64,000 nt of DNA, taken from assembly GCF_020184175.1 (NCBI RefSeq), contig NC_065530.1, forward strand, positions 4,588,001 to 4,652,000, written 5' to 3'. Position 1 is the first letter of the stretch; the number at the start of each line of letters is the position of its first letter. The position numbers were made by a program, and so were the translations under genes. The notes under the pieces were generated by a model that saw only the letters and a program-made list of their open reading frames with translations, was not told where the DNA came from and ran no database searches. Of this stretch, positions 51,353-63,978 are shown piece by piece. Origin of the DNA: Aphis gossypii (lineage: Eukaryota > Arthropoda > Insecta > Hemiptera > Aphididae).

Positions 51353-53000
51353 TAATTTTTTAATATTTTTTAATAACTTTTTAAAACTAAATTCAGTGTA
51401 TAGTATTTATTATGATTCGGTATAAGATGGAACTTGGCGGAATGAGTTTTTGGCAAGATGGAACTCAGCGAAATGGGATGTAACGGTTCTAAACAACGAC
51501 TTAGCGCATAAGATACAAAAAATATGTACCTCTAAATGTTATACACACTCTCTAATTTATTATTTTATATTTTCAAATTGTTTCTGTAACACTGCATTAC
51601 AGTATACGGAAAGTGGAAATTAGTCATTAATAATAGAAGTTATTCATGACTCTATGCACAGTTAAATCTAATGTAGGTATGAAAGTAAAATAACTAAAAT
51701 AGGTATATAGGTAAAATTGATTTTATTTAAAAAAAATCCACAACACATTCAAATTTCAAAATATCTAAAATTTACAATAATTTATTAGACTCTTTATAAT
51801 AACAAAGTTTATTAAAAATATAAGTATCATAGTCAAGTGTGTAAAATTTCAAAAAATTGATTCGTGATCTCAACTACAAACTGCTCTGTCTAATTCATTT
51901 TCATTTATTTTTATTTTATTTTAACAAAATCACAATTCTTTGTAGGCTTGAACATTAAAATGTATAATATTTTTTTCGCTTATAAATCACTTCCCAATAA
52001 TTTCATGCATATTTTCTATAGAATTCATGAAATTCAGAGTTTTATCAGAGAGTTTCTTTTTCCCGTGAATGTGGTTTCAATAAATTTGATCCAAAAAAAA
52101 TGTGCTGTTTTGGATCATTTTGAACTAACAAATTAATCAGAGTTAATTATTATGTACAGATTGGCATACAGAATTTAATTGACTAAGAGATAACAGTAAA
52201 ATATTATACTTAAAAATCAAAATATTTTTAACTCCACTCCATATTATATGTATATTATTATTTACAACATTCGACTACAGTACATATTAAACTTAAAAGA
52301 TACCAAATGTTAATTATAATATACAATATTCAATTTTTATTATTATTGTAGATTATAACTTAGTTGAATCAAAGATTATGTTTATGTGCTTGTGTCCTTA
52401 ACAAATAGCTTTATTATTATCATATATTATAAGAATGTATTTTTTTTATCCTCATTTTAGATGGCATGTAAGAAGTTTATGTATTGTTGCCATTTGTGAT
52501 ATGTACTCTATTATTTTAAGTCTTTTAAAGCATAGATAAACATTTTATTTGTATTGCATTTATAAAAAAGAAAAAACATTCCATTTTAAAATAATATTGT
52601 TGATGCGTATATCTGTCCTAACAAACGACTGGAAACTTGAGATTTAGTTTTAAACTAAGAATTGTACTGTTAAATTTTATCAAATTATGTCTTATATATT
52701 AATTAAGCTATAAAAAAACATTGTATTTGTAAATGTATTAATTAAGGTGTACATTTAGTGTAAATAAATTAAATCACCCTTTTTTGTACCTATATCGGCA
52801 TGTACTGATTATACACCTATATACACCTATATATTTATAAATTAAATTGATCAAGAATTTATAATAAATGTATATTATCCTAAAACGATTTTAAATATTT
52901 TTTATTATTCAAAAAGTATAAGTCGCATAGATACTTGAAAATTTCACCAGTTATTTAGAATGGCATTTTCTTTATATGTTTTAATTTTCAAAATATTTCC
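51353..53000. other. AT-rich interval
   Basis: No gene, RNA or clear element ends recognised. A short stretch at 51415-51510 with repeated AAGATGGAACT words stands out slightly but is not interpretable. Confidence 0.45.
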
Positions 53001-53186
53001 CCGCTGCTCCGTGTCGTGTCAGTGGCCGTCGAATGTTGCGGCGGTCCCGTGGTCTGTTCCTGACCTAACCTAGTCATCTGACCGGTCGGTCATGTACCGT
53101 CGACGAACTCGGCCGGCAGAGTCAGCAACAGAACACGGGACCGGTGCAACACTCGACGGTGACATAAGACACGGAGCAGTGGCGAC
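53001..53186. repeat. GC-rich inverted repeat
   Basis: Arms 53001-53064 and 53121-53186 are imperfect reverse complements (shared core GGTCCCGTG, GTTGC and GCTCCGTGTC). The loop of about 56 bp includes CTAACCTAGTC. It stands out by GC content. Open frames on both strands across it (53090-53275 minus, 53092-53439 plus) follow from composition and are not called as genes. Confidence 0.75.
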
Positions 53187-53224
53187 GAATGCCTCGGTTG
53201 ACCAACGTTATTGCCGCCGTGCGG

Positions 53225-53282
53225 CCACGCGCAATATCCAATCACAGCTCCGCAGCAACCACGCGCAATATCCAATCACAGC
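53225..53282 (+). repeat. Tandem duplicate with paired CCAAT boxes
   Basis: CCACGCGCAATATCCAATCA followed by CAGC is present twice, at 53225-53248 and 53259-53282, 34 bp apart. Each copy contains CCAAT. A diverged inverted copy of the surrounding 53182-53250 sequence lies at 54205-54330. Confidence 0.75.
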
Positions 53283-54204
53283 GTCGCTGCGGCCACAAAC
53301 CTGTCAAAAAAAAAAAAAAAAAACGTTCATATTGTTACCCCCTACCCAAAAAGTGCCAAACGCGGCTAAAGAAGTTTTCACTTCAATAAAAATTAAAATT
53401 AAAAAAAATATTGGCAGTACATGCAGGGACTGCCGATAGAAGTGAAAACTTAGAACTTTTAATATTAAAAATTTGAAATTTCATTATGTTTGAATTATAA
53501 TTACCATTTACCAACATCAATCTGGTTGACAACTCCGAGCAATAATTATATGCATGTTTATTTTATAATTTTTTGTGTCTGTACAGCATAATTTGTTAGA
53601 TTCTGAACTAAGTGATGAATGTATTGATGTTACAATGATGTGTGTGTGTGTGTTTTTAATCACTATTCCAAATTTAAAGTTCGTACGATGAGTCGTTGAG
53701 TGATTTTTGAGAACAGCAAGCGATCAGTGAATGAGTGGTATTTGGAATCTATACAAATAAATTACTATAATTTTGCATAAATAACCATGTTTTAAACTTC
53801 AACACATTAATCTTAAATTATTATTAGATTTTATAAAAATTTTAATTTCAAAATGCACAATAAAAATATGATTGAACAACAGAACAACTAGAATTTTTTT
53901 TTACCACGATAGTAAGAAAACGCCCAAGTCACTGTTAAATACTAATTGCGTGATTTATTGCAGAGGTTAAATATTAGAAAATAAAAATAATACAAAGTTT
54001 TCAATCGCCAAAATAAATACGAGGATTTAAAATAATTTTCTGTTATTTATTTATTTTTTTTTTACTTGTATCTTAAAATAGTAGTATATACTCAACAAAA
54101 TATTATACTGCGCAACGATTCTACAATTAAACAATTTAAATAATATTTAAAAAAAAACTGAAAGATTTTGTGCACCGCATTCGTATCTATAGCTTGGTTT
54201 CGCA

Positions 54205-54330
54205 CGCTGCGGCGCTATGGTTAGATATTGCGCGTGATCGCACGGCAGCAATAACGTTGGTTGCCCGAGGCATTCGTCGCCGCTGCTGCGTGTCAGTGGC
54301 TGCGTCGAGTGTGTTGCAAGGTAGTTATAA
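54205..54330 (-). repeat. Inverted distal copy of the GC-rich repeat
   Basis: Reads as the reverse complement of 53140-53250, sharing GCAATAACGTTGGTTG, CCCGAGGCATTCGTCGCC and the GTGTTGCAA segment. It shows that the GC-rich block is a repeated unit rather than a unique promoter. Confidence 0.7.
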
Positions 54331-54529
54331 TACATGGTAGTGGCACTACCCTATAATAATTGTATTAACCAGCTTGCAATAACCATAGATAATATATTAT
54401 CTATAACAACGACCGTGTTCGTATCTAACACCGAGTGATAAGCACTTGTCCGAAAAATGATAAGGAATCGAGATATGATAATTGAAAACTATTACCAACC
54501 GTTGGTATTATTACCAACTCTCCAACACC

Positions 54530-55515
54530 ACTGTCGGATATTTACAAATTTGAAAAAAATAATCAATAATCGTTGTGCGTTGTGCGCATGCGCACGAGAC
54601 GTCGTCAAGACAGCGTCCCTAGCAACCACTAGGAAATTAATCAAATCAATATCACTCTGCCAACGAAAATGGCTCGACTGCACGTAATTTTTAGCACCGC
54701 GCACCCTCGCCGCCGCCATTTTATGTTCAACGTTCATTATTCGTTCAGTCATTATTCTCTTTTAGTCTTTAGGATTCACCGGCGACCTATTAATTATCCT
54801 CTACTATTTCGTTGTCGACTTTTCGACTATAGTTGATAGATTCTCCGTTGGGTAACGATAACTAAAACGGTAACTCCTCGTACACTAACCAGAACGCTCG
54901 TCTGAATATCACCATTAAACTCGACCACGAAAATCAGGTTATTAATGTGTTTTGGATAGTTTTGGTCATGATTTAGAAATTTGTACTCTTAAAGGCTGGC
55001 CGTAGGTACGAGCAGATAAGTTATCCTCGCTGAGGTCATAGCCTAACCTAACCTAACCCGAACGCTAATCCAAATATCGCTAATTAACTCGATGATGACA
55101 TCAAAACAACTATCCATAACACATTGATAACCTGGTTTGCGTCATAGAGTTTATTAGCGGTATTAAGATTAGCATTCGGGTTAGCGTACGAGATACCATT
55201 CAAGTTATCGTTCGCCAACGGAGAATTCATCAACTATTGTCTGAAAAGTCGACAACGAAACGGTAGAGGATAAATAGGACGCTGATGGGTTCTAACGGTT
55301 GAAAGAGAATAATGACTGCACAAGAAAAACAACGTCAAACAGAAGCTGGCGGCGGAGAGGCTGCGGCGGTGCTATAAGTCACGCGCCACACCCGGTCGAG
55401 CCAATTGCGTTTGACAGAGTGATCCTATTCAATCTTTTCCCAGTGGTCGCTGCGAACGCTGCTCTCGTCAACATCGTCTTGTGCGCATGCGTTTATCGAT
55501 TATTGTGGGCATTCG
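54530..55515. mobile_element. Foldback element with promoter-like arms
   Basis: Arms about 54530-54960 and 55090-55515 are inverted repeats around a loop of about 130 bp. Matching landmarks include GCGCATGCG, GTCGACTTTTC/GAAAAGTCGAC, TATCCTCTAC/GTAGAGGATA and TTATCAATGTG-like words. The left arm holds a perfect 12-bp palindrome TGCGCATGCGCA (54583-54594, the NRF1 site) and GCCGCCATTTTA (54712-54723, YY1-like). No transposase. Ends are approximate and no target duplication was found. The 95-codon frame at 55299-55586 lies in the right arm and is not called. Confidence 0.7.
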
Positions 55516-55740
55516 AAGCAATACACGCACACGCACGCAATCATACACACACAAGTATGCACAACAATAATGTCATACCCCATTAATATATATCCTATAC
55601 CTATCATTACATTTTCCTGTCAATTGTAAGATACTGTCACCGAAAAAGTAATTTGGTATATGTCATTGTCATATGATTTACTGAAGACCAACGTTATAAC
55701 TGCTAATGTGTTGCGTATGGTAATAATTTAAATGATATTT

Positions 55741-58700
55741 AAAAAAAAAAAAGTCGGCAAATGGGTACCGCTCTGCTGTACATTAGGGGATGGGGTGGAC
55801 CTCGGACTAGGGTAGGTTAAATTTGAATGCAATGATAGGTATTGTATACGAAAAATGATTCTGAACGGAGATGATTTGTTAGTCTAAAATATTTAACGTT
55901 AGATATAAATACAAACAATTTTATGAATTTTGAACTACAAAATAATTTGCAAATATTCATGATTTTGACGAATTTTCGTCAAAATTTGAACTTCAAATGC
56001 TAATAAAAAAAAATTGTGCCTATGTATTCTTATAATTTTTTAATCACTATAACAATAACATATGAGGAACTTTGTATACAATTTTAAAGTATTTTGATTG
56101 GGCCAAAAAAATTTTATCGACACTTCAAAAAATTTTTTCATAAGAATTGAAAATTTCAGTTGACTATAAATAGCTCCAAAAAACTCAAAATATTTTGAAA
56201 ATTAAATCATGTAAAGAAAATTCTAATCTAAATAACTAGTAAAATTTTCAAGTATCTACGACTTATACTTTTTGAATAATAACAAATATTTAAAATCGTT
56301 TGAGGATAAATCGTTATCGTTACGTGATTTCGTAAAAATTTAAAATTCAAACGTACTTGAAATTTTTCCTATAATAATGCTTCGAGTTTTCTCTATAGCT
56401 ACTTGAAGAAAAACCTATGGAAAACTTAGTGTTGTATTTTTAATCCTTAGTTATAAACATAAAACATAATTTTATGATTTTACAACTTCAAAATTACTTG
56501 CAAATTTTCGCGTTTTCGACAGATTTTGTAAAAATTTGAACTATAAACACGCTTATAAAAAAAAAATGTAACTAACGATTTTTAATTTTTTTTAGCTACA
56601 ATAAGAACAACTCATAAGGAACCTTGTATTAAATTTTCAAGTTTTTTTGGTCATCTAAAATTTTTTTACCGACACTTCAAAAAAAAAATTCGCATAAAAA
56701 TATCGAAAATTTCAGTGGTCTATAAATAACTCAAAAAGTCAAAAAATTTTGAAAATTTAACTGTATATAGATAATACTAACATAAACATTTGGTCAAAAT
56801 TTCAAGTATTTACAGTGATTAGTTTTTAAATTACAACCATATAAAAAAATCGATTCGGTCGAAAACTGGTTTTGCGGTAAAATTCCCGTTTTTCCGTCAT
56901 TAGATTTGTCAGTCTAGAATATTTAACGTTAGATATAAATATAAACAATTTTATGAATTTTGAACTACAAAATAATTTGCAAATATTCATGATTTTGACG
57001 AGTTTTTGTCAAAATTTGAACTTCAAATGCTAATAAAAAAGAATAATTGTGCCTATGTATTCTTATAATATTTTATCGCTATAAGAATAACTTATGAGAA
57101 ACTTTGTATTAATTTTTCAAATATTTTGACTCCGCCAAAAAAATTTTATCGACACTTCAAAAAAAAATTCTTAGGAAAATTGAAAATTTCATTTGTCTAT
57201 AAGTAGCTCAAAAAAAGTCAAAATATTTTGAAAATCAAATCACGTAAAGAAAATGACAATCTAAATAACTGGTAAAATTTTTAAGTATTTACGACTTATA
57301 CTATTTGAATAACAACAAATATCAAAAATCGTTTGAGGCTAAACCGTTATTTAACGCGGTTTTATAAAAATTTAAATTTCAAACACTAATAAAAATTTTT
57401 TGTCTGAATCCGGTAGAGTTTTTTTTACAGATATTTGAAGAAAAATTTATGGAGAATCTTGTACCAAATTTTCAAAACTTAGTTATAAAAGAAAAACTTT
57501 TTACGATTTTCCAACCACAAAATTACTTGCAAATTTTCACATTTTCATTTTTTGACATATTTCGTATAAATTCGAACTTAAAGCACTTATAAAAAAAAAT
57601 TGTGACTAACTATTTCGGATTTTTTTTTATCACTTTAAGAACAACTTATAAGAAACCTCGTATTAGATTTTCAAGATTTTCTGGTCAACCAAAAAATTTT
57701 TATCGTTATTTAAAAAAAAAATACTTAGAAAAATTGAAAATTTCAAATGGAAGATGGCTATAGAGAAATATAGCCTATGTCCAACAATATCCAGATGTGT
57801 ACAATCGCATGCAAACATTTTCATTTGAGTATGTTATCAAAATATATATAAGTAAAATATGAGGTTTCCATTCTAAATAAAATAAAAATAAAAAAAAAGC
57901 GGGCGAGTTGGTACTGTTCTGCTGTACATTAAGGGGTGGGGCGAACCTCGAACTAGGGTAGATTAAATTTGAATGCAATGATAAGTATCATTGTACTTAT
58001 ACAAAAAACGATTCTGAACGAAGATGATTTGTCAGCCTAGGATATAATTTCCAGTGGTTGGTGAAAAGGGTGGTTTATGTTTTAATGGCCTGAATACAAC
58101 AAAATTTAAGTTATTTTATAATTATTGTAAGCTAAACTTATAAAAAATCTTGAAATAAATTTTCAATTCTTAGCTACATATGCAAAAAATTTTATGAATT
58201 ATACCTACAGAATAAATTGTAAATATTCATGATTTTGACGAATTTTTGTCAAAATTTGAATTTGAATTTCAAATGTTAATAAAAAAAATTGTGCCTATGT
58301 ATTCTTATAATTTTTAATCACTATAACAATAACATATGAGGAACTTTGTATACAATTTTCAAGTATTTTGATAGGGCTAAAAAAATTTTATCGACACTTC
58401 AAAAAAAATTTTTCAGAAAAATTGAAAATTTCAGTTGTCTATAAATAGCTCAAAAAAACTCAAAATATTTTGAAAATTAAATCATGTAAAGAAAATGCCA
58501 ACCTAAATAACTGGTACAATTTTCATGTATCTACGACTTATACTTTTTGAATAATAACAAATATTTAAAATCGTAATCATTTCGCTATTTCGTAAAAATT
58601 TAAAATTCAAACGCACTTAAATTTTTTCCTATAATGATGCTTCTAATTTTCTCTATACCTAGCTACTTGAAGGAAAATTTATGGAAAACTTAGTGTTGAA

Positions 58701-59590
58701 TTTTTTGTTCTTAAAAATTTAAAATTTTAAAATTTTTTTGATTACCTATTCAACTTCAAAATTACTTGAAAATTTTCGCGATTTTGACATACATCGTAAA
58801 AATTTGAACTATAAACGCATATAAAAAAAATTGTAACTAACGATTTTTAATTTTTAGCTACAATAAGAACAATTCATAAGGAATCTTGTATTACATTTTC
58901 AAGTTTTTTTGGTCATCCAACATATTTTTAATGACACCAAAAAAATTTTCATAAAAATCGAAAATTTCAGTGGTCTATAAATAACCCAAAAAAATAACTG
59001 TAGGTAGATAACACTAACATAAACATTTGGTGAAAATTTCAAGTATTTACAGTTATTATTTTTTGAATTACAATAAAATAAAATTATCGATTTTGTCAAA
59101 AATTGGTTTTGCGTAAAAATTCCTGTTATTCTGTTACTTTAGGGTTTTTCCTAATGCTTTTGAAAACTATTGGAAATTTGTTTACTTTTAACCCCTCAAA
59201 GTACCAACTAAATTCACTTTCCTATCAGAAACGAGGCTGAGTCTAAAAAATGAAAGTACTGCTTTTACCGTTCCAAAATGTGATGACAAACACAAAAAAT
59301 AATAATAATAATAAAAAAACACACAAAAGTTGGATAATGTATTCTTATAATTGTTGAATCACTTTTTAAGACTTTAACTAATGAGAACCTTGGTATTAAA
59401 TTTTCAAGTATTTTGACTTAGTCAAAAAAATTTTATCGATATTTATAAAAAAAAAACTAAAAAAAACGATTATTTCAAATGCCTATTAATAGCCTTTTAA
59501 AAGCGAAATATTTTGAAAATTAAAGTGTGTAAAAAAAAATGCCAATCTAAATAACAGGTGAAATTTTCAAATACCTACGACTTTTTGATT
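55741..59590 (+). repeat. T-family tandem array
   Basis: Degenerate monomers of about 500-560 bp repeat several times. Landmarks are TATCGACACTTCAAAAA, AAAATTTCAGTTGTCTATAA and CCTATGTATTCTTATAA, with monomers starting near 55890, 56440, 56910, 57475, 58170 and 58690 and a partial one near 59300. A longer header (CTGTACATTA, then GGTAGATTAAATTTGAATGCA and ACGATTCTGAACG, the latter two given as separate words) occurs at 55748-55885 and 57893-58035, about 2.15 kb apart, so there is a higher-order period. No coding capacity. Confidence 0.82.
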
Positions 59591-61255
59591 ATTCTATACT
59601 ATAAACACAAAACACATACACACTATTAGGTGTGAAAACGAATCGTTTTACGATTTACGTGGTTCTATAGTAACAGTATATATGTGCACCTTTATTTCAT
59701 TTATTTCGAAAAGGGAACACTATAGGTTACACAAAATAAGTTTTATGTTTGTCTAGTAAAATTTGAATTTCGCGACATAGGTATAATATCTATGTATTAT
59801 ATATTATAATATATTAAAATAATTTTTTTAAAGCGTATAATATAGTTAAGCCTACGACATACCTCAGAATGTGTAGATTTATAGGATCGACGATGAATCA
59901 ATTATTATTATTGTCGACATAGGTATATGAGATGTGACAATGGCTCGGTGCTGTGAACGGTCTTGCAAGATTTGAAGTATACATCACTGCGTCCTAAGTA
60001 CGACTGACGAACTTAATCTTGAGACTCGAATAGTTAAAATAGGTTAAAACGCATCCAATAATAGTAATAAATTAATAACCAATAGAAAAGTAGTATAATA
60101 CGTCAGCAGCGCGCTGATTGGCTGTTTGATGCGAAGACCCACAGAATGTTATTGTTTAATAATCATTATTATTGTTATTCATTTAACGACATTATAATAT
60201 TATTATTATATAATATTATATAATATATTTCCCGCGTGTTGGAATAATGATATTATATAATGTGAGAAAAAAATTGTTTTTATTATCTATAAGTATATAT
60301 TTATGAGAATTTATAAACACCTTAAGTTATTATTATTTTGCGTAGGTATAAGGTAAAGGTATATAAACTTTATACCATTTTATGATCGAAATAAGTATAA
60401 GACAAAAAAACAGCCCCAGAATTTGCAAACAACTATGTACGTTGGCGGAGCACGCTGGTGCAGCTAGGTACCTAGACAGGTAGTGACAAATATTTAAAAT
60501 TGTTAGATATCGGGATTTTGTAAAAATTTAAAATTCAAACGCTCATAACATTTTTCATACTATGACGCTTCGAGTTTTCTCTCTAAATATTTGAAGAAAA
60601 ACTTATGGAAAACTAAGTGTTGAATTTTTTAACCTTAGATATAAATACAATATTTTTTATCAATTTTCAACTACAAAATTACATGTAAATTTTCGCAATT
60701 TTGACATATATCGAAAAGATTTGAACTTTAAACGCTTATAAAAAAATTGTGACTATCGATTTTTGATTTTTTTAAACTACAATAAGAACAACTTACAAGA
60801 AACTTTGTATTAAATTTTCAATGTTTTTTGGGAACCCAACATTTTTTTATCGACATTTCAAAAAAAAATAATACTTATTTTAGAAAAATCGAATAATTCA
60901 GTTGTCTATAAATAGCTGAATAAAAAAAAAAATATTTTGAAAATTCAACTATAGGTATATAGATAACATTTATATAATATACATTTTGTGAACATTTCAA
61001 ATATTTACAGTGATAACTTAGCTTTTTTGTTAGGTACAACTATAAAAAAATCCTTTTTTTTTTTTTGAAAACCACTGGACAATTTTTACTTTTGACCTAT
61101 AATGCTCCAAGATTACCAAGAAAATTCACTTTGCCATCAGATTATCAAAAACCAATGCAACCATCCCCGAAGTTTGAAATTGAAACATATTATTTCGACA
61201 AGTTATGTTGTACAGAGACAAAAAAAAACACACACACACATCATTGTATAAACAA
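59590..61255 (-). repeat. Right arm of the long inverted repeat
   Basis: Inverted counterpart of 45838-47890: 59590-59780 matches 47715-47890, the core block lies at 59880-60190, 60300-60455 matches from 46795, and a T-family segment follows at 60480-61255. The core carries CCAAT/ATGACGT/ATTGG motifs as ATTGG 60117-60121, ACGTCA 60100-60105, CCAAT 60079-60083 and, on the minus strand, TCAGT at 60003-60007. A donor-like site on the minus strand lies at 59862. The promoter would point inward (minus strand). Confidence 0.85.
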
Positions 61256-61780
61256 TAAAAACCTATGCTTTAAAATTCGAGCCCTAATTATATATATGTA
61301 TGTTCATATTGTAGATGCATAAACCTTATAATTATAATTTATAATATATCACATAAGGTAATATGAATTAAATAATAAATAATTTATTTAGGTATTTATC
61401 ATTTACAAAACAAACTGTAGCCTTTATTTTTTTAGCTATTTCGTCAATAATTTCTTTAACATCTAATCTCATGTGGTTATAGCTTTGTAAGTCCATTCAA
61501 TCTGGACTTAAATTTAAACAATTAGGTAATAAATACAACAAATATTTCATTAATGAATATTTACCTACCTCCTTTATAGAGTTTCTCAAATATGTTTTTA
61601 ATGTTTTCATACAAACTAATGCAGTGATATAAAAAAAAAAAAAGGTCGAGGGGGAAGATATATCTCTCTCGTCTCCTCTCATAAATTCGTCACTGTAATT
61701 TATAATTATTTGAGATAGATGTACCTACATTGTACATAATATTATGGTTCAATATGTATTTCGTACCGATCGATGGGACA
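61256..61780. other. Interval upstream of VPS29
   Basis: It includes an end fragment of the hAT-like family (61276-61288) and AT-rich sequence. No gene recognised. Confidence 0.45.
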
Positions 61781-62081
61781 AGACTGTCGGTTGTATATTA
61801 GACACTCTGGAGCGAACGACTGTCGACCTAGTCATGGAGTTGTTCGAGTTTTTCTCTCGTAGCGCGATAAGGCGTGTGATAACGGCGAACACGAATCTGT
61901 TTGGTGATTAATGATTGTTTTCGTTTACAGGAATTCGGTTTTTTCGTTGATTTTTTGATTAATCTATCTTAAACAGAATAATCAGAGCAGCCGACTTTCG
62001 TTAATTCATAGATAGGTACTGTCTGGTTTATCCGTCTGTCCATACGCCATTGCTGGTCAACCGACATACTAACAATTTGAA
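61781..62081 (+). promoter_or_regulatory. VPS29 promoter and 5' UTR region
   Basis: A CpG-containing block directly upstream of the VPS29 start, contrasting with the AT-rich flank. The transcription start cannot be placed. Confidence 0.45.
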
Positions 62082-63978
62082 ATGGTAAGTCCTACTAGTT
62101 TGATAAAGAATTTGTTTCGTTTTCTCAAAGTGTAATTAGACAATAGTTATAGTAAACAACCGCAAATCGAAAAACTATGCATAATTACAATTTGTTTTTA
62201 TTGTTTTTAGTGTTCAGTGTTAGTGATTGGAGATATGCATGTGCCGTTCCGTAGTAGTGGACTACCGGCCCAATTCAAGAAACTGTTAACTCCGGGTAAA
62301 ATACAACACGTCTTGTGTACAGGCAACTTGTGCACGAAAGAAATGTATGAGTTCTTAAAGTCGATCGCCAATGATGTGCACATTGTTCGTGGTGATTTTG
62401 ATGAGGTAACGTATTGGAAAATTGTGTACATCAGCATTTTGACATTTCTAATTCAATTTAATATTCTTAGAACCTCAATTATCCAGACCAAAAGGTAGTG
62501 AATGTTGGACAGTTTAAAGTGGGCTTATGCCATGGCCATCAAGTGATACCATGGGGCGATCCAGAATCTCTGGCATTACTACAAAGGCAACTAGATGTAG
62601 ATGTACTGGTGTTCGGTCACACTCACAAGTTTGATGCCTTCGAACTTGGAAATAAATTTTTCTTAAATCCAGGATCAGCTACTGGAGCTTTTAATCCATT
62701 GAACCCGTAAGATCTTCTAACTTAAATAAATTAGTTTTTTGTATTTGAAATAAATATAAATTAAGATTTAATTATAATATGTCATAGTAAGCACTATATT
62801 TTTATGTAATTTAAAGTATTATTGAATAATTTCTATTCTTAATATAATATAGTAAGTATTTTGCAATATTACTATCTCCCGTTAATAATAAATTTCAATA
62901 GTGTAGAATTATTGTTTAAAAAAAAATATAAAGTTAAAATAGACCTGAATTACAATTAATTTAATTTTTATAAAAAATGGTTTTTGATACTATGCTAAAA
63001 ATATTCATATTGAAAAATAAATAATATGCATTTTTGATGTTATATAATTATACTTAATTATAATCGTTTTAAAGCATATGCCAAGAGTCAAACCTTTTTT
63101 CAAGCAAGCGCTTATTATTCACTAAACCTTCCTTTATTTAAATTAACAGAAGCCTATATTAATTTATCTAACAAGTAGTATAAAATATGTGGTAGATAAT
63201 TATTTATAAGCTTATAAAAATTGATAAAATTTATCTTATAGATATGTACCAATTGTCTTCTATTAAAGTAAATACTGCCTTAATTACAAATTAAAATTAA
63301 ATATACATTTGTACCGTTTTAGAAGATAACATTTTTGAGATAAAGTTGATTAAGGGTTTAATATTTTTAAACAATACTTATAATGGTCACAAATTAATAT
63401 AACAATTATAGTATTTTATTAATGTATATAAAATAAAAACTATTTAGCGTATGACTGCAATCACTTAATAGCATTGTCTAGCATTGTCAGCTCTTAGATG
63501 GGTGATCATACCTTTCCTAACTTGGATTTTTTGTGGTGAAGCCATGTTCCTCATAAGAAAATACGTGTTCCAAAAACCTAGAGTTCCATACCCTATAGTA
63601 ACAAACATACTAATCCTACAGCTAATGGTCTGTTTTCAAAGCTTTTAAACATAAACAATAAAAATGTTATTATTATTATTTCATGATTTCTGGATAGATT
63701 TTACTGCATGATAATGGCATTTTTTTTATTAACAGTACTTTAACACATTAAAAACTATTACTCAATGTTTAGTATTCATGAAAATTATTTATTGGCTTAA
63801 ATAAAATAAAATAAAAATATTTTGAATTATTAACCTTGTAATTTTTTTATTTTTTTTTAGAGACATTATTCCCTCCTTTGTGGTGATGGATATCCAAAGT
63901 TCAACAGTGGTATCATATGTTTACAGGTTGGTTGATGATGAAGTAAAGATCGAAAAAATTCAGTACACAAAAAAATAA
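62082..63978 (+). CDS. VPS29: Vacuolar protein sorting 29, retromer subunit
   Basis: Four exons: 62082-62084, 62211-62405, 62471-62706, 63861-63978; 552 nt, 183 aa (human 182). VPS29 is the phosphoesterase-fold scaffold of the cargo-recognition retromer (with VPS35 and VPS26), returning cargo from endosomes to the Golgi or plasma membrane. Metallophosphoesterase positions are visible: D9 and H11 (GDMHVP), N40 (TGNLC), D63 (RGDFDE), H87 (CHGHQ), H116 and H118 (GHTHKF). F64 occupies the place of the catalytic His of active enzymes, as in other animal VPS29. The first coding exon holds only the start codon, joined to TGT at 62211. The body is near-identical to the family throughout (GQFKVGLCHGHQVIPWGD). 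AATAAA overlaps the stop codon at 63974-63979. Confidence 0.97.
62707..63860 (+). other. VPS29 intron 3
   Basis: A 1.15-kb GT/AG intron, AT-rich. No nested gene or element with clear ends seen. Confidence 0.6.

Noticed and set aside
53090..53439. Overlapping open frames on both strands in the GC-rich block
   Set aside because: High GC lowers stop frequency; the sequence is an inverted repeat with copies nearby and shows no conserved domain.
54457..54752. 76- and 86-codon frames on opposite strands
   Set aside because: They lie in an arm of the foldback element and reflect its composition. No domain or splice signal.
55299..55586. 95-codon plus-strand frame, arginine- and histidine-rich
   Set aside because: It spans the right arm of the foldback element; the mirrored arm does not keep the frame.
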